In this document: in pieces, positions 32,190 to 44,973 of the stretch
Layout: each line of letters opens with the position of its first letter
How positions within the stretch are numbered: the first letter of the stretch is position 1
Origin: Protaetiibacter sp. SSC-01
GTDB taxonomy: Bacteria > Actinomycetota > Actinomycetes > Actinomycetales > Microbacteriaceae
Assembly (NCBI RefSeq): GCF_014483895.1
Contig: NZ_CP059987.1
Location: forward strand, 930,001-994,000
DNA: 64,000 nt
Direction: 5' to 3'
Translations under genes and position numbers: made by a program
The notes under the pieces: generated by a model
Database searches by the model: none
Seen by the model: only the letters and a program-made list of their open reading frames with translations
What the model was told of the DNA's origin: nothing

Positions 32190-34845
32190 GCCGCCGCCCC
32201 TCGCGCGCCCGCATCGCGGCCGCCATCCTCGCCGAGGCCCCCGGCGCCTCGCTCGTCGTGCTGCTGCTCGCCGCCCTGCTCGGCGGGTCGGCCGCCGCGG
32301 CGTCGGCGTGGGCCTCGGACGCGCGGTCGGATGTGCTGCACTCGGCGCTCGACGCATCGCCGCCCTCGCAGCGCGACCTCGGCGACTCCGTGCGCGGGCT
32401 CCCCGTGTCGGCACCCGGCACGGCGGATCACGGTCTCTCACCCGAGCTCGCGCGTACCTGGGGAGCGACCTTCGACGCGCTCGACCAGCTCACCGTCGGC
32501 GCCGAGCCCGCCGCCGCCGACGTGCTCGGTCGGCCGCACGCAGCGCTGCGCCTCGACCAGGCGCCGGCGGAACCCGTCGACGGTGCGCCCTCGCCCGACA
32601 GTCGCGTCATCCTGAGCGCCGACCCGCTCATCGACGAGCTCGCTGACGTCGTCGAGGGCGAGCGCCCCGGCCGCATCGAGCGCGGGGAGCCCATCCAGAT
32701 CGCCGTCACGCAGGCGATCTCCGACGCCCTCGGCTGGCCGCTCGGCCAGGTGCGCGCGGCCCACTACTCGACGGGCGACGTCGAGCTCGTGCTCGTCGGC
32801 ATCCTCGCTCCGAAAGACGCGGACGCCCCCGAGTGGGATCACGCGGCCGTCGCCCTCGCGCCCGAGGTCATCGACAACTTCCTCGCGCCGCCGACCTTCG
32901 TCGGCATGGGGTACCTCGACCCCGCCTCGATCGGAGACCTCACCGAGCACGCCGCGACCGCCCGCCTCGAGGTGTGGCTCCCGGTGGATGTCGCGGTGAT
33001 CGATGCCGACACCGCGGGCGAGACCGTCGCCGCCATCCGGCGGCTCGGATCGACGCCGCACACGACCCCCATCGTGATGCCCTACGCCGACGTCGAGGCG
33101 CCCATCGCCCTCTCCGGCACGACGCCGTCGATCATCCTCGCCACCCAGCCGCTGCTCGCGGGCGTCACCGCGCTGCACTCGGCGATCGTCTCGGGCGTCG
33201 CCCTCGCGGGGGCGGCCGTGGTCGCCCTCGCCGTGCGCGCGCTCGTCGCCCGCCGCCGCAGCCTCCTGCGGCTGCTCGCGGCGCGCGGCGCCTCCGATGG
33301 CGCACGGGCGGGTGCTCTCGCCGCGGGCGTCGGCGCCCTCACGGCGCTCGGCGCGGGCATCGCTGGGGGCATCGTGCTCGCGGTCATGGGCGGCCCCGCC
33401 GCGACCGTCGCGATCGTCGTCGTCGGGCTCGTCGCCCTCGCGGCGGCCGCCGCGGCGATCGACGGCGCCCTGTTCGAGCGCGCGGGCGTGCGCCCCGACG
33501 AGTCGGCACGTCGGCGCACGAGCGCGCGCATCGCGGTCGACGCGGGCGTCGTGCTGCTCGCCGTCGCCGCGGCGGTGCTCGTCGTGGCGACCCCGGCATC
33601 CGCGGGTTCCGCTCCGCCGCCCCTCGCCGTCGTGCTGCCCGCGCTCCTGGCCGCCGCGGGCTGCATGATCGCCCTGCGCCTCGTGCCGCTCCTCGTCCGT
33701 GTGCTCGAGGGGCTCGCCCGGGGCACGCGCGGTCTCGTCTCCCTGCTCGGGCCCGCCCGTGCCGGACGCGACGCGACGACCGGCATCGTGCCCGTGCTCG
33801 CCCTGCTCACGGCCGTCACCGTCGCGGTGCTCGGCTCGGGCCTGCTCTCCACCGTGCAGCACGGGGTCGAGGAGGCGGCGCGCGCTCAGGTGGGCGCCGA
33901 CGTGCGCGTCGACGCACGCTACCTCTCCGACGAGCTCATCGCGCAGGCGGAGGGGCTCGACGGCGTCGAGGCCCTCGCGACCGTCGCATCCGACTCCGAT
34001 ATCGAGATCGAGTTCCCCGACGGCGACGGGCGCATCACGGTCTACGTCGTCGACCCTGTCACGTTCGCCGCCGCATCGACGAGCACGCTCGAGATCCCGG
34101 ATGCGGGCGCCATCGTCTCCGAGACCGTCGCGCGCCGCCTCGCGGGCGAGCCGCTCCAGGTCGGCCGGGACGAGGTGCCCGTCGCCGGGACGGCGCCCGA
34201 CGACGGGCCCTTCGGACGTGCGACGGCGTGGATCGCGGTGAGCGCCGAGACGGGCGCCGAGCTCGATCTCAAGGTGCGCCCCAAAGCCCTGCTCATCGCG
34301 ACGGACGCCGCCGCCGCCGACGACGTGCGGGCGACTCTCGCCGCGCGCGTCGCGGGCTACGGCACCGCGCGCACCGTCGACGAGGTGCTCGCCGAGCGGC
34401 GCGACGCGCCCGCCGTGCGCGCGCTCATCGTCGGCACCGCCCTCGCCGTCATCGGCGCGGCCGTGCTCACGGTGCTCGCGGCGGTGCTCGCCCTCACCTC
34501 GGGCGCCCCCGCCCGCGCGCGCGTCTTCGGGCTGCTCCGGGCCCTGGGCGCCCGCCCGCGCGCCGAGTACGCGCTCGTTCTGTGGGAGCTGCTGCCCGCC
34601 CTCGCCGTCGCCGTGCCCCTCGGACTCGCCGCGGGGCTCGGCCTCGTGCCGCTCGTCGCCCGCGCGGGCGACCTCACCGTCTTCACCCGTGGCGGTGCCC
34701 AGCCCGCGATCGACCTCGGCCTCGGCACCTCGCTCGGCATCGTGGCGGCGCTCGTCGCCGTCGTCGTGCTCGGGGTGCTGCTCGCCGCGGCGATCGCCCG
34801 CCGCTCCGGCGCCTCGCGCGCCGTCCGAACCGTCGACGAGGAGGG

Positions 34846-34849
<4 letters not shown>
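32186..34849 (+). CDS. FtsX-like ABC permease, second of a pair
   Basis: 887 residues from GTG 32186. The plan matches the preceding permease: N-terminal helix, an extracellular region of about 300 residues, paired hydrophobic blocks, a second extracellular region and a final three-helix FtsX module with ARVFGLLRALGARPRAEYALVLWE. The two permeases probably form a heterodimer. The stop overlaps the start of the first ATPase (ATGA). Substrate unknown. Confidence 0.85.
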
Positions 34850-35771
<922 letters not shown>

Positions 35772-35775
<4 letters not shown>

Positions 35776-36446
35776 CGACGGTGCTGCGGGCCGAGGGCCT
35801 CACGCGCGTGTTCACGACGCCCGCGGGCGAGGTGCGCGCCGTCGACGGCGCGGGCCTCGAGATCTCGGCGGGCGAGCTCGTCGTGCTGCAGGGGCGTTCG
35901 GGCGCCGGCAAGACGACGCTCCTCACGATGCTCGGCGGCCTCGACCGCCCGACCGCGGGGCGCGTCGAGCTCGACGGGCGCGACCTCGCGGCGCTCGACG
36001 AGGGGGAGCTGCGCGAGCTGCGCTCGACGCGCGTCGCATCCGTCTTCCAGACCTTCGGGTTGCTGCCCGTGCTCTCGGCCGCCGAGAACGTCGAGGTGCC
36101 GCTGCGCATCCGCCGTGTGCCGCGCGCCGAGCGCGACCGTCGCGTCGCCGAGGCGCTCGCGGCCGTCGACCTCGCCGACCACGCGGCCCAGCGTCCCGGC
36201 GAGCTCTCGGGCGGTCAGCAGCAGCGCGTCGGCATCGCGCGCGCGATCGTCGCCGAGCCGGCCCTGCTGCTCGCCGACGAGCCGACGGGTCAGCTCGACT
36301 CGGAGACGGGCGCCGCGATCATGGACCTCATCGTGCGGCTCGTCGCCGACACGGGCATGGCGGCTCTCGTCGCGACCCACGACGCGTCGCTCGCCGAGCG
36401 CGCGGATCGCGTGCTGCGCATCCACGACGGCCGCCTCGACGCCTGA
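35772..36446 (+). CDS. ABC ATPase of LolD/MacB type
   Basis: 224 residues. The motifs are standard: GRSGAGKTTLL, Q-loop SVFQTFGLLPVLSAAENV, LSGGQQQRVGIA and LLADEPTGQLDSETG. It is the last of the four-gene operon and overlaps the AbrB-fused ATPase (ATGA). Two permeases with two different ATPases suggest a heteromeric complex. It converges with the membrane-anchored gene on the minus strand 31 bases later. Confidence 0.93.
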
Positions 36447-36477
36447 GCGGCGAACCCGAGCGGATGCGGCGCGCGGC

Positions 36478-37290
36478 TCAGCGCGCGGTCGCCTCCGCCT
36501 CCGCCTCGGCGGCGTCGGTCTCGACGATCTCACCCTCGACGACGTCCATGTCACCCGTCGACGTCGCGGGCTCCACGACCGTCGCGGGCGCGAGCGGCGA
36601 GGCGTAGCGATCCGCCGGGTCGACGACCGACGCGGGCGTGATGGGGGGAGCGGATGCCGGGGTCACGACCGCGGTCTCGGCCGTGTCGAGAGCCGGCTCG
36701 ACGAGCGGTTCGTGGGCCACGGGCTGCGCCGTCGCGGCGGTGAACTGCTGCTCGGCCCACTTCTGCTGCTCGAGCACGACGGGGTCGGCGGCCTGGTCCT
36801 CGTAGCGCCAGCGCTCGAGGTCGGCGGCGAAGAGCTTGCGGGCCTTGCCGGGCTTGTGCAGCCACAGCACGAGGCGCTCGCGGTACTCGGCGAGCGTCTG
36901 GTCGGCCTGGTAGCTGAAGCTCACCGAGTTGACGCGCATGTCGGCGAGCTGGTGGGAGGCCCAGTCGGCGGCGTAGGCGGCGCCCCGGATGGGGAGCAGC
37001 CGCACCATGACGTCGGCGTCGTTCGCGAGATGCTCGGCGTGCTCGCGCGCGGCGGGCGACTGGCTGTGCCAACGGGCCGCGTTCTGGCCCGCCGAGATGA
37101 GCGCCGTCACGGCGGCGGCGCGCGTCTCGTGGTCGCGCTGCGCGATGAGGCGCTTGGTCGCGCCGCGACCGATGAGCGCCCCGACGATGCCGGCGACCAC
37201 GATCGCCAGGAACGGGATCACGGCGGATACGAGGATCCGCTGACCGTCCTCCGAATAGAACCAATCGACGAAGTCGTTCCACCACTGCAT
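36478..37290 (-). CDS. Membrane-anchored protein of unknown function
   Basis: 270 residues. After MQWWNDFVDWFYSEDGQR there is one membrane helix (about 19-41, ILVSAVIPFLAIVVAGIVGALIG). A helical charged region (about 45-165) follows and then a Pro/Ala/Glu-rich tail that is probably disordered. The central part contains RHWHSQ-like and YRERLVLWLHKPGKARKLF segments. I recognise no family. The gene stands alone between the ABC operon and the aldo/keto reductase. Confidence 0.7.
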   Translation of the reverse strand: MQWWNDFVDWFYSEDGQRILVSAVIPFLAIVVAGIVGALIGRGATKRLIAQRDHETRAAAVTALISAGQNAARWHSQSPAAREHAEHLANDADVMVRLLPIRGAAYAADWASHQLADMRVNSVSFSYQADQTLAEYRERLVLWLHKPGKARKLFAADLERWRYEDQAADPVVLEQQKWAEQQFTAATAQPVAHEPLVEPALDTAETAVVTPASAPPITPASVVDPADRYASPLAPATVVEPATSTGDMDVVEGEIVETDAAEAEAEATAR

Positions 37291-37430
37291 GGCGGCACAC
37301 TACGTCGGGTGGGACGGAACGGACTGTCTTCCCCTCCGCGCGCCGCCCTTTTGAGGACGTGTCGTCAGCTGCTGCTCGGTGGGTCGAGTGCGCCGCGCCG
37401 CGGCGTGTGTAGAGACCGGGCCCCGGCTCT

Positions 37431-38441
<1,011 letters not shown>

Positions 38442-38522
38442 GTCCTCACCCTAGGGAACGGAACCGACGCCCGCAGTGTTGTACCCCTCGTCCCCCCATC
38501 TGATGGAAAGTAGGGTCGCAAC

Positions 38523-39050
38523 ATGCGCACTTTCGTTCTCGCCGGCGGCTGCTTCTGGTGTCTCGACGCGGTCTACCGCACGCTCGAGGGCGTCACGGAT
38601 GTCGTGTCCGGCTACACGGGCGGCAAGGTTCCGAACCCCTCCTACGAGCAGGTCTGCACCGGCACGACGGACCACGCGGAGGCGGTCGCGGTGACCTTCG
38701 ACGAGACCGTCATCCCGTCGTCCGTCATCCTCGACGTGTTCTTCTCCCTGCATGACCCGCGTCAGCTGAACCGTCAGGGCAACGACGTCGGCACCCAGTA
38801 CCGCTCGGCGATGTTCTACGCCGACGACGAGCAGAAGTCCGAGTTCGAGGCCGCGCGCGACCGCGCAGCCGAGTACTGGGACGGCGGCATCGTCACGTCG
38901 ATCACGAGGCTCGGCGAGTTCTACCGCGCGGAGGAGTACCACCAGGACTTCTTCGCGAAGAACCCGAACCAGGGCTACTGCCTCGCGGTCGCCCTGCCGA
39001 AGGTCAACAAGATCCGCAAGAGCTACGCGCAGTACATCAAGGCCGCGTAG
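38523..39050 (+). CDS. msrA: Peptide methionine sulfoxide reductase MsrA
   Basis: 175 residues. The active-site motif GGCFWC is at residues 8-13. Next come YTGGKVPNPSYEQVCTGTTDHAEAV and HDPRQLNRQGNDVGTQYRS, all characteristic of MsrA. A C-terminal Cys (QGYCLAV) may act in recycling. It repairs the S form of methionine sulfoxide in proteins. It is divergent from the aldo/keto reductase. Confidence 0.97.
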   Translation: MRTFVLAGGCFWCLDAVYRTLEGVTDVVSGYTGGKVPNPSYEQVCTGTTDHAEAVAVTFDETVIPSSVILDVFFSLHDPRQLNRQGNDVGTQYRSAMFYADDEQKSEFEAARDRAAEYWDGGIVTSITRLGEFYRAEEYHQDFFAKNPNQGYCLAVALPKVNKIRKSYAQYIKAA

Positions 39051-39083
39051 CGCTCGGCTGCGCGTCCGGGAACCGGGGGTTGC

Positions 39084-39114
39084 GCCACAAAGCTAATGCC
39101 ATTAGCTTTGTGGC
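39084..39114. promoter_or_regulatory. Perfect 31-bp TetR-type operator abutting a start codon
   Basis: The 15-base arms 39084-39098 (gccacaaagctaatg) and 39100-39114 are exact reverse complements around one central base. The ATG of the hydrolase begins at 39115, directly after the last base. A TetR gene is the next gene downstream, so this is its probable operator. With no space for a ribosome site outside the palindrome, the mRNA may be leaderless. Confidence 0.85.
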
Positions 39115-39942
39115 ATGACTTCCTTCCTCCCGCGCCCCACCGCCGCCGGATCCGCGCGCCTCGCCTACGAGGTGCGCGGTGAGGGCCCCCTCGTCGTGAC
39201 CATCCCCGGGATGGGCGACCTCCGCTCCGCCGACGCTGGCCTCGCCGACGCGCTCGTCGACGACGGCTTCCGCGTCGCGACCGTCGACCAGCGCAACCTC
39301 GGCGACTCCGAGCGCGGCTTCGACGTCCTCGGCGACGAGGCCACGGCATCCGACTACCTCACGATCATCGAGGAGCTCGGCGGGCCCGCGGTCGTCGTCG
39401 GCACGTCGATGTCGGCGTCCGCGGCCCTCATCGCCGCCGCGGAGCGCCCCGACCTCGTACGCGCTGTCGTCGCGCTGTCGCCCTTCGTGCGGAACGCCGG
39501 CGGGAACCCCGCGATCAACCGGCTCCTGTTCCGGATGCTGTTCGCGCGTCCCTGGGGAGTGGCGGCCTGGACCGCCTACTACCGCTCCACGCTCAACCGC
39601 GGTCAAGCGCCCGCCGACCACGCCGAGCACGTCGCCGCCATCCGCACGGCCCTCTCGCAGCCCGGTCGGCTCGCCGACTTCCGCCGCCTCGCGGTCGAGC
39701 TCGACCACGCGCCCGCCGAGGCCCGCGCGGGCGACGTCCGGGTTCCCGTGCTCGCCGTCATCGGCGCGCTCGACCCCGACTACACGGACCCCGCCGCCGA
39801 GCTCGCGCACATCGCCGAGGTCGTGCCGGGTGCGCGCACCCTGCTCGTCGACGACGCGGCCCACTACCCGCACCGCCAGCGGCCGGATGTCGTGCTGCCC
39901 GCCGTGCGCGCCTTCGTCGCGGAGGCGGCGGCGCGTGCCTAG
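39115..39942 (+). CDS. Alpha/beta hydrolase
   Basis: 275 residues. The nucleophile elbow VVGTSMSASAAL supplies Ser (GTSMS), the acid is probably Asp in VIGALDPDYTDP and the His is in DDAAHYPHRQRP. The oxyanion strand TIPGMGDLRSAD precedes it. The fold is firm, the substrate unknown. It overlaps the tetR gene by eight bases and is preceded by a perfect palindrome, so the pair is probably self-regulated, perhaps against a toxic ester or lactone. Confidence 0.9.
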   Translation: MTSFLPRPTAAGSARLAYEVRGEGPLVVTIPGMGDLRSADAGLADALVDDGFRVATVDQRNLGDSERGFDVLGDEATASDYLTIIEELGGPAVVVGTSMSASAALIAAAERPDLVRAVVALSPFVRNAGGNPAINRLLFRMLFARPWGVAAWTAYYRSTLNRGQAPADHAEHVAAIRTALSQPGRLADFRRLAVELDHAPAEARAGDVRVPVLAVIGALDPDYTDPAAELAHIAEVVPGARTLLVDDAAHYPHRQRPDVVLPAVRAFVAEAAARA

Positions 39943-40501
39943 GGCGGGCCTCAGCCGCGACGCCGTCGTGGCGCTCGCCGTCGAGCTGCTCGAGGAGGAC
40001 CCCGTCGCACCGCTCACCCTCGCACGCGTGGCCGCGCGCGCCGGGGTTGCGGTGCCGAGCCTCTACAAGCACGTGAGCTCGCTCGACGCGCTGCGCGACG
40101 GCGTCGCCGTCACGGGCGTCACGCGCATCGCGGATGCCGTCGAGGCCGCAGCGTCGGAGGCGTCCGGCTTCGCGGCGTTCGCGGCCGCCGGGCGCGTCAT
40201 CCGCGCGGAGGCGCTCGCGCATCCGGCCCTCTACCTCGCGGGTCAGCCCGCGCCCGGACGGGATGCGTCGCAGGAGCTGCTCGCGGCCGCCGATCGCACC
40301 GTCGCGCTGCTCGCGGGCCTCGTGCGCGGCGCGGGCGTGCCGGAGGCGCGGGAGGTCGATGCCGTGCGCATCGTGCGGGCCAGCATCCACGGCTTCGTCG
40401 TGCTCGAGACGGCGGGTGCTTTCGGGCTTCGCGACGACGTGAACGCGAGCTACGAGCGCCTGCTCGAGACCGTGTGGTCGGGCCTCGCGACCCTCACCTG
40501 A
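39935..40501 (+). CDS. TetR-family regulator
   Basis: 188 residues from GTG 39935 (MPRAGLSRDAVVALAVELLEE). The helix-turn-helix reads LARVAARAGVAVPSLYKHVSS and the C-terminal region (ESFAAF-like helix, then RASIHGFVVLETAGAFG) fits the WHG-type ligand domain. It is translated from inside the hydrolase gene and presumably binds the palindrome at 39084. Confidence 0.92.
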   Translation: MPRAGLSRDAVVALAVELLEEDPVAPLTLARVAARAGVAVPSLYKHVSSLDALRDGVAVTGVTRIADAVEAAASEASGFAAFAAAGRVIRAEALAHPALYLAGQPAPGRDASQELLAAADRTVALLAGLVRGAGVPEAREVDAVRIVRASIHGFVVLETAGAFGLRDDVNASYERLLETVWSGLATLT

Positions 40502-40598
40502 GTGATCGCCGACGGTTCGTGATCTTCTCGTGACCTTCCGCGTGCGCCGGGGTAGCGTCGGATCGATACCCCGGTCGATCGAGGCTGAAGGAGAGATC

Positions 40599-40811
40599 AT
40601 GGGCGAGAGCACGACCGTCGAGCAGCGCTGGGTGGCCTTCGGGGAGTCGGGCGCGGTGGGCACGATCCACCGCACGGCCGACGGATACCGCGTCAAGCTC
40701 ATCGACGACGCCGACTACCGCGGCACGTACCCTGCGCTCGACGTGGCCAAGAGCGCGCTGCACGCCGCCATGGCCCCGGGTTCGGACTGGCCGGAGTTCC
40801 GCGAGCACTGA
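40599..40811 (+). CDS. Conserved small protein, 70 residues
   Basis: Start at ATG 40599 with the strong ribosome site gaaggaga six bases upstream. The frame extends further upstream but not as plausible protein. The sequence (VEQRWVAFGESGAVGTIHRT, GYRVKLIDDADYRGTYPALD, ending SDWPEFREH) has mixed strands and a helix with well-spaced hydrophobics. I recall similar small proteins in Microbacteriaceae but no function. Confidence 0.75.
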   Translation: MGESTTVEQRWVAFGESGAVGTIHRTADGYRVKLIDDADYRGTYPALDVAKSALHAAMAPGSDWPEFREH

Positions 40812-40849
40812 GCTCGCATCCGTCTTTCCCGTCCCCTCCTGCACTGAGC

Positions 40850-40880
40850 GGCGCGACCCGTCTCCTCCACGGATCGCGCC
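40850..40880 (+). terminator. Possible transcription terminator hairpin
   Basis: Arms ggcgcgacccgt (40850-40861) and acggatcgcgcc (40869-40880) pair with one mismatch around ctcctcc, and a pyrimidine stretch gtctccttc follows. It lies 38 bases after the 70-residue gene and before the SSB-like gene. Confidence 0.45.
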
Positions 40881-40952
40881 GTCTCCTTCGCGCGCCTGCC
40901 GCGCCGCCGCGAGGCTGTCGTCAGCACAGGGCGCACGAACAGAGGAGGACCC

Positions 40953-41444
40953 ATGGCCACGGCCGACACGCTCACCGTCGCGGGAGTCGTCGCAACGCCC
41001 GTCAAGCACAGCGTCACGAGCGAGGGGCTCGACGTGAGCCAGTTCCGGCTCGCCTCGAGCAGCCGACGGTTCGACAACGCGACCCAGTCGTGGGTCGACG
41101 GCGAGACCAACTGGTTCACCGTCGTGTCGTTCCGCCACCTGGCGGCGAACATCGCGGCTTCGCTCGAGAAGGGGCACCGCATCGTCGTGACGGGCAAGCT
41201 CAAGGTGCGCGACTGGCAGAGCGAGGAGAAGAAGGGCACGAACGTCGAGATCGTCGCGGATGCGATCGGCCACGACCTCGCGTTCGGCACCTCGCAGTTC
41301 ACGCGTCGGCTCCGCAACGCGCCGGCGGATGCGCCGGGGGACGAATCGGCCGGCGCGCCGAGCACGCCCGACGAGGGGCAGGCCGCTCCCGCCGACGACG
41401 CGTTCCCGGTGGACGCGCAGGAGCCGGCCGCCGTGCCGTTCTAG
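40953..41444 (+). CDS. Single-stranded DNA-binding protein, SSB paralogue
   Basis: 163 residues from ATG 40953 with ribosome site agaggagga. The OB fold is recognisable (LTVAGVVATPVKHSV, NWFTVVSFRHLAANIAASLEKGHRIVVTGKLKVRDW). The C-terminal tail is short, acidic and Pro/Ala-rich and ends AAVPF, so only the final Pro-Phe of the canonical DDDIPF partner-binding tip remains. It stands apart from the usual rpsF-ssb-rpsR context, which suggests a secondary SSB, for example one for recombination or DNA uptake. Confidence 0.85.
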   Translation: MATADTLTVAGVVATPVKHSVTSEGLDVSQFRLASSSRRFDNATQSWVDGETNWFTVVSFRHLAANIAASLEKGHRIVVTGKLKVRDWQSEEKKGTNVEIVADAIGHDLAFGTSQFTRRLRNAPADAPGDESAGAPSTPDEGQAAPADDAFPVDAQEPAAVPF

Positions 41445-41492
41445 ACTCGACGCAGCCGCGCGGCTCGCGCGTGCCGAGTCCCGGAGGATGCG

Positions 41493-41960
41493 ATGACCCG
41501 ACCGCGCCGAGCACTCGCGTGCGCCGCCGCCGCCCTCGTCCTCGTGGCGCTCGCGGGGTGCGGCACCGCCGAGCCGATGCCGACGCCCACCCCGACGTCG
41601 AGCGCGTCGGCGAGCGCGGAGCCGACGCCGACGCCCGAGCCGACCCTCGTCCTGGACGGCACTGCGGAAGAGAACCGCCTGTACTTCGACCAGGTCAACC
41701 AGCAGCTCATCCAGTCGGGTGCCGCGCTCAGCGGTCGGGCGTTCGCCGACAACCTCATCGCCCACGGCTATCCGCGCGAGAACATGGAGGTGACTCCCGA
41801 TCGCACGGCGATCAACGAGCCCGCCGACAACGTGGTGTTCTCGGTGCGCTTCGGCGACACGTGCCTGCTCGGGCAGTGGGGCAACATCGGCTACACGAGC
41901 CTCGTCACCGATGTGCTCGCGAGCGGCCGCTGCCTCCTGGGCACCGCCCGCCCCGCCTGA
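41493..41960 (+). CDS. DUF6993 lipoprotein
   Basis: 155 residues. The signal peptide ends in LVALAGC (lipobox Cys at 24), followed by a Pro/Thr/Ser-rich linker (about 28-48). The mature domain has RLYFDQVNQQLIQSG, HGYPRENMEVTPDRT and a pair of cysteines in GDTCLLGQWG and SGRCLLGTARP. This agrees with DUF6993 of Microbacteriaceae as I recall it. It is surface attached; function unknown. Confidence 0.82.
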   Translation: MTRPRRALACAAAALVLVALAGCGTAEPMPTPTPTSSASASAEPTPTPEPTLVLDGTAEENRLYFDQVNQQLIQSGAALSGRAFADNLIAHGYPRENMEVTPDRTAINEPADNVVFSVRFGDTCLLGQWGNIGYTSLVTDVLASGRCLLGTARPA

Positions 41961-41968
41961 CGGCGGCG

Positions 41969-42420
41969 CTACAACTCCAACCGCATGACGACCCGCGGGA
42001 ACCCCGCGAGCACCGAGCCGGTGTCGGAGGCCTTGCGGAACCCCGCCCTTTCGAAGAGCTTGCGCGTGCCGACGTAGGCCATCGTGAGGTCGACCTTCTC
42101 GCCCGCGTTGTCGACGGGGTAGCCCTCGATCGCCGGCGCCCCGTGATGCGACGGTTGGTCGCGAAGCTCGTGTCGGAGCGCGGATGCACGCCCGCCCATC
42201 CGACGACCTCGTCGCCCTCGTAGGCGAGCACACCCGGCGGCGGCTTCTGCCGCACGAGCTCCTTCACGCGCTCGCCGCGAGCGGGGCCGACGAGCTCGCG
42301 GTTCTCCTTCGACGAGGTCAGGCGGTAGCTGAGGCACCACACGTTCGAATCCGGGCTCTTCGGCCCCAGCATCGTCGCGACGTCCGCGAAGACGGTCGCC
42401 GGTCGCACCTCGATCGCCAT
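41969..42420 (-). pseudogene. Broken GNAT acetyltransferase (internal deletion with frameshift)
   Basis: From ATG 42420 the first frame reads MAIEVRPATVFADVATMLGP up to WAGVHPRSDTSFATNRR. The reading then continues in another frame from about 42145 with GAPAIEGYPVDNAGEKVDLT, FERAGFRKASDTGS and a natural stop at 41969. The span is 452 bases, not a multiple of three. In intact homologues, as I recall them, 35-45 residues with the acetyl-CoA-binding V..(R/Q)xxGxG/A motif lie at this junction. They are missing here, so the product should be inactive. Confidence 0.8.
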
Positions 42421-42489
42421 GCGGGCCACCCTGCCACCGACCCCCGGCGGCGGCAACGCTCGCGCCGCCGCGCCCGTAGGATCGAGGGC

Positions 42490-44169
<1,680 letters not shown>

Positions 44170-44191
44170 CGCGCGGCACCCCGGCGATGCG

Positions 44192-44854
44192 ATGACGCAC
44201 GAATACCCCGGCGGCGCCACGGGCCGCCTGATCGCGCAGGCCCTCCGGCAGGAGATCCTCGACGGCATCCTGCAGCCGGGGGAGCGGATCGCGCAGGAGG
44301 CGATCGCCCAGAGGTTCGACGCGAGCCGGATCCCGGTGCGCGAGGGGCTCCGGATGCTCGAGGCCGAGGGGCTCATCACGATCGTGCCGAACAGCGGCGC
44401 GTGGGTGGCGAAGCTGGATCTCGTCGAGTTCGGTCAGATCTATCTGCTTCGAGAGAGCGTGGAGTCGCTCGCGGTGCGCATGAGCATCGACCATCTCCGG
44501 CCGGAGCAGGTGGAGCGCCTCCGTGAGCTCGTCGACGAGATCGCCGCAGCCGACGATGTGGAGACCTTCCTGCGCGTCGACCGGGAGTTCCACCTGTCGA
44601 CGTACGCCGGAGCGCAGTTCCCCCTGCTCCACGAGATGGTCGACCGCTTCTGGAACTCGACCCAGCACTACCGACGCGTCTTCGCGGCGACCTCGGGCCG
44701 CGAGCGGCACTGGGCGACGGATGCGGAGCACGGCCTCATCGTGGATGCCATCGCCCGGCGCGACCGCGACACGGCCGCGGCGCTCGTGTCGGCCCACATC
44801 CGCCGCACGCGCCTTCGCCTCAGCGAGCACCCCGAGTTGTTTCAGAATCCCTGA
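44192..44854 (+). CDS. GntR-family regulator, FCD subgroup
   Basis: 220 residues from ATG 44192. The winged helix (LRQEILDGILQPGERIAQEA, then RFDASRIPVREGLRMLEAEGLI) is followed by the all-helical FCD domain with likely metal ligands in DREFHLSTYA, the DAEHGLIVDAI helix and SAHIRRTR. FCD regulators usually sense organic acids. It precedes the dehydrogenase block on the same strand and probably controls it through the inverted GGATACATG pair. Confidence 0.92.
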   Translation: MTHEYPGGATGRLIAQALRQEILDGILQPGERIAQEAIAQRFDASRIPVREGLRMLEAEGLITIVPNSGAWVAKLDLVEFGQIYLLRESVESLAVRMSIDHLRPEQVERLRELVDEIAAADDVETFLRVDREFHLSTYAGAQFPLLHEMVDRFWNSTQHYRRVFAATSGRERHWATDAEHGLIVDAIARRDRDTAAALVSAHIRRTRLRLSEHPELFQNP

Positions 44855-44856
44855 CG

Positions 44857-44958
44857 GGATACATGAGCCAACCGTCCGGTCGGGCGTCTCTTCGCAGATG
44901 CCCGGTTTAGTCGGTTTGACCTCCTGGAAACGTCGCGTTAGTCTCGCGACATGTATCC
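44857..44958 (+). promoter_or_regulatory. Promoter with GGATACATG/CATGTATCC flanks (probable GntR site)
   Basis: The 9-base inverted sequences GGATACATG (44857-44865) and CATGTATCC (44950-44958) flank a candidate promoter: TTGACC at 44916-44921 and TAGTCT at 44939-44944, 17 bases apart. The right half lies about where transcription would start. Half-sites containing ATACA/TGTAT suit FCD-GntR proteins, and the spacing would allow looping. Binding is inferred. Confidence 0.6.
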
Positions 44959-44973
44959 AATGGAGGATCCCCG

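Noticed and set aside
37291-37430. Degenerate copy of the GGTTTCGA...CTCAACCA repeat
   Set aside because: A weak resemblance (ggtgggtcgagtgcgccg...gtagagaccgg) but too many differences to call.
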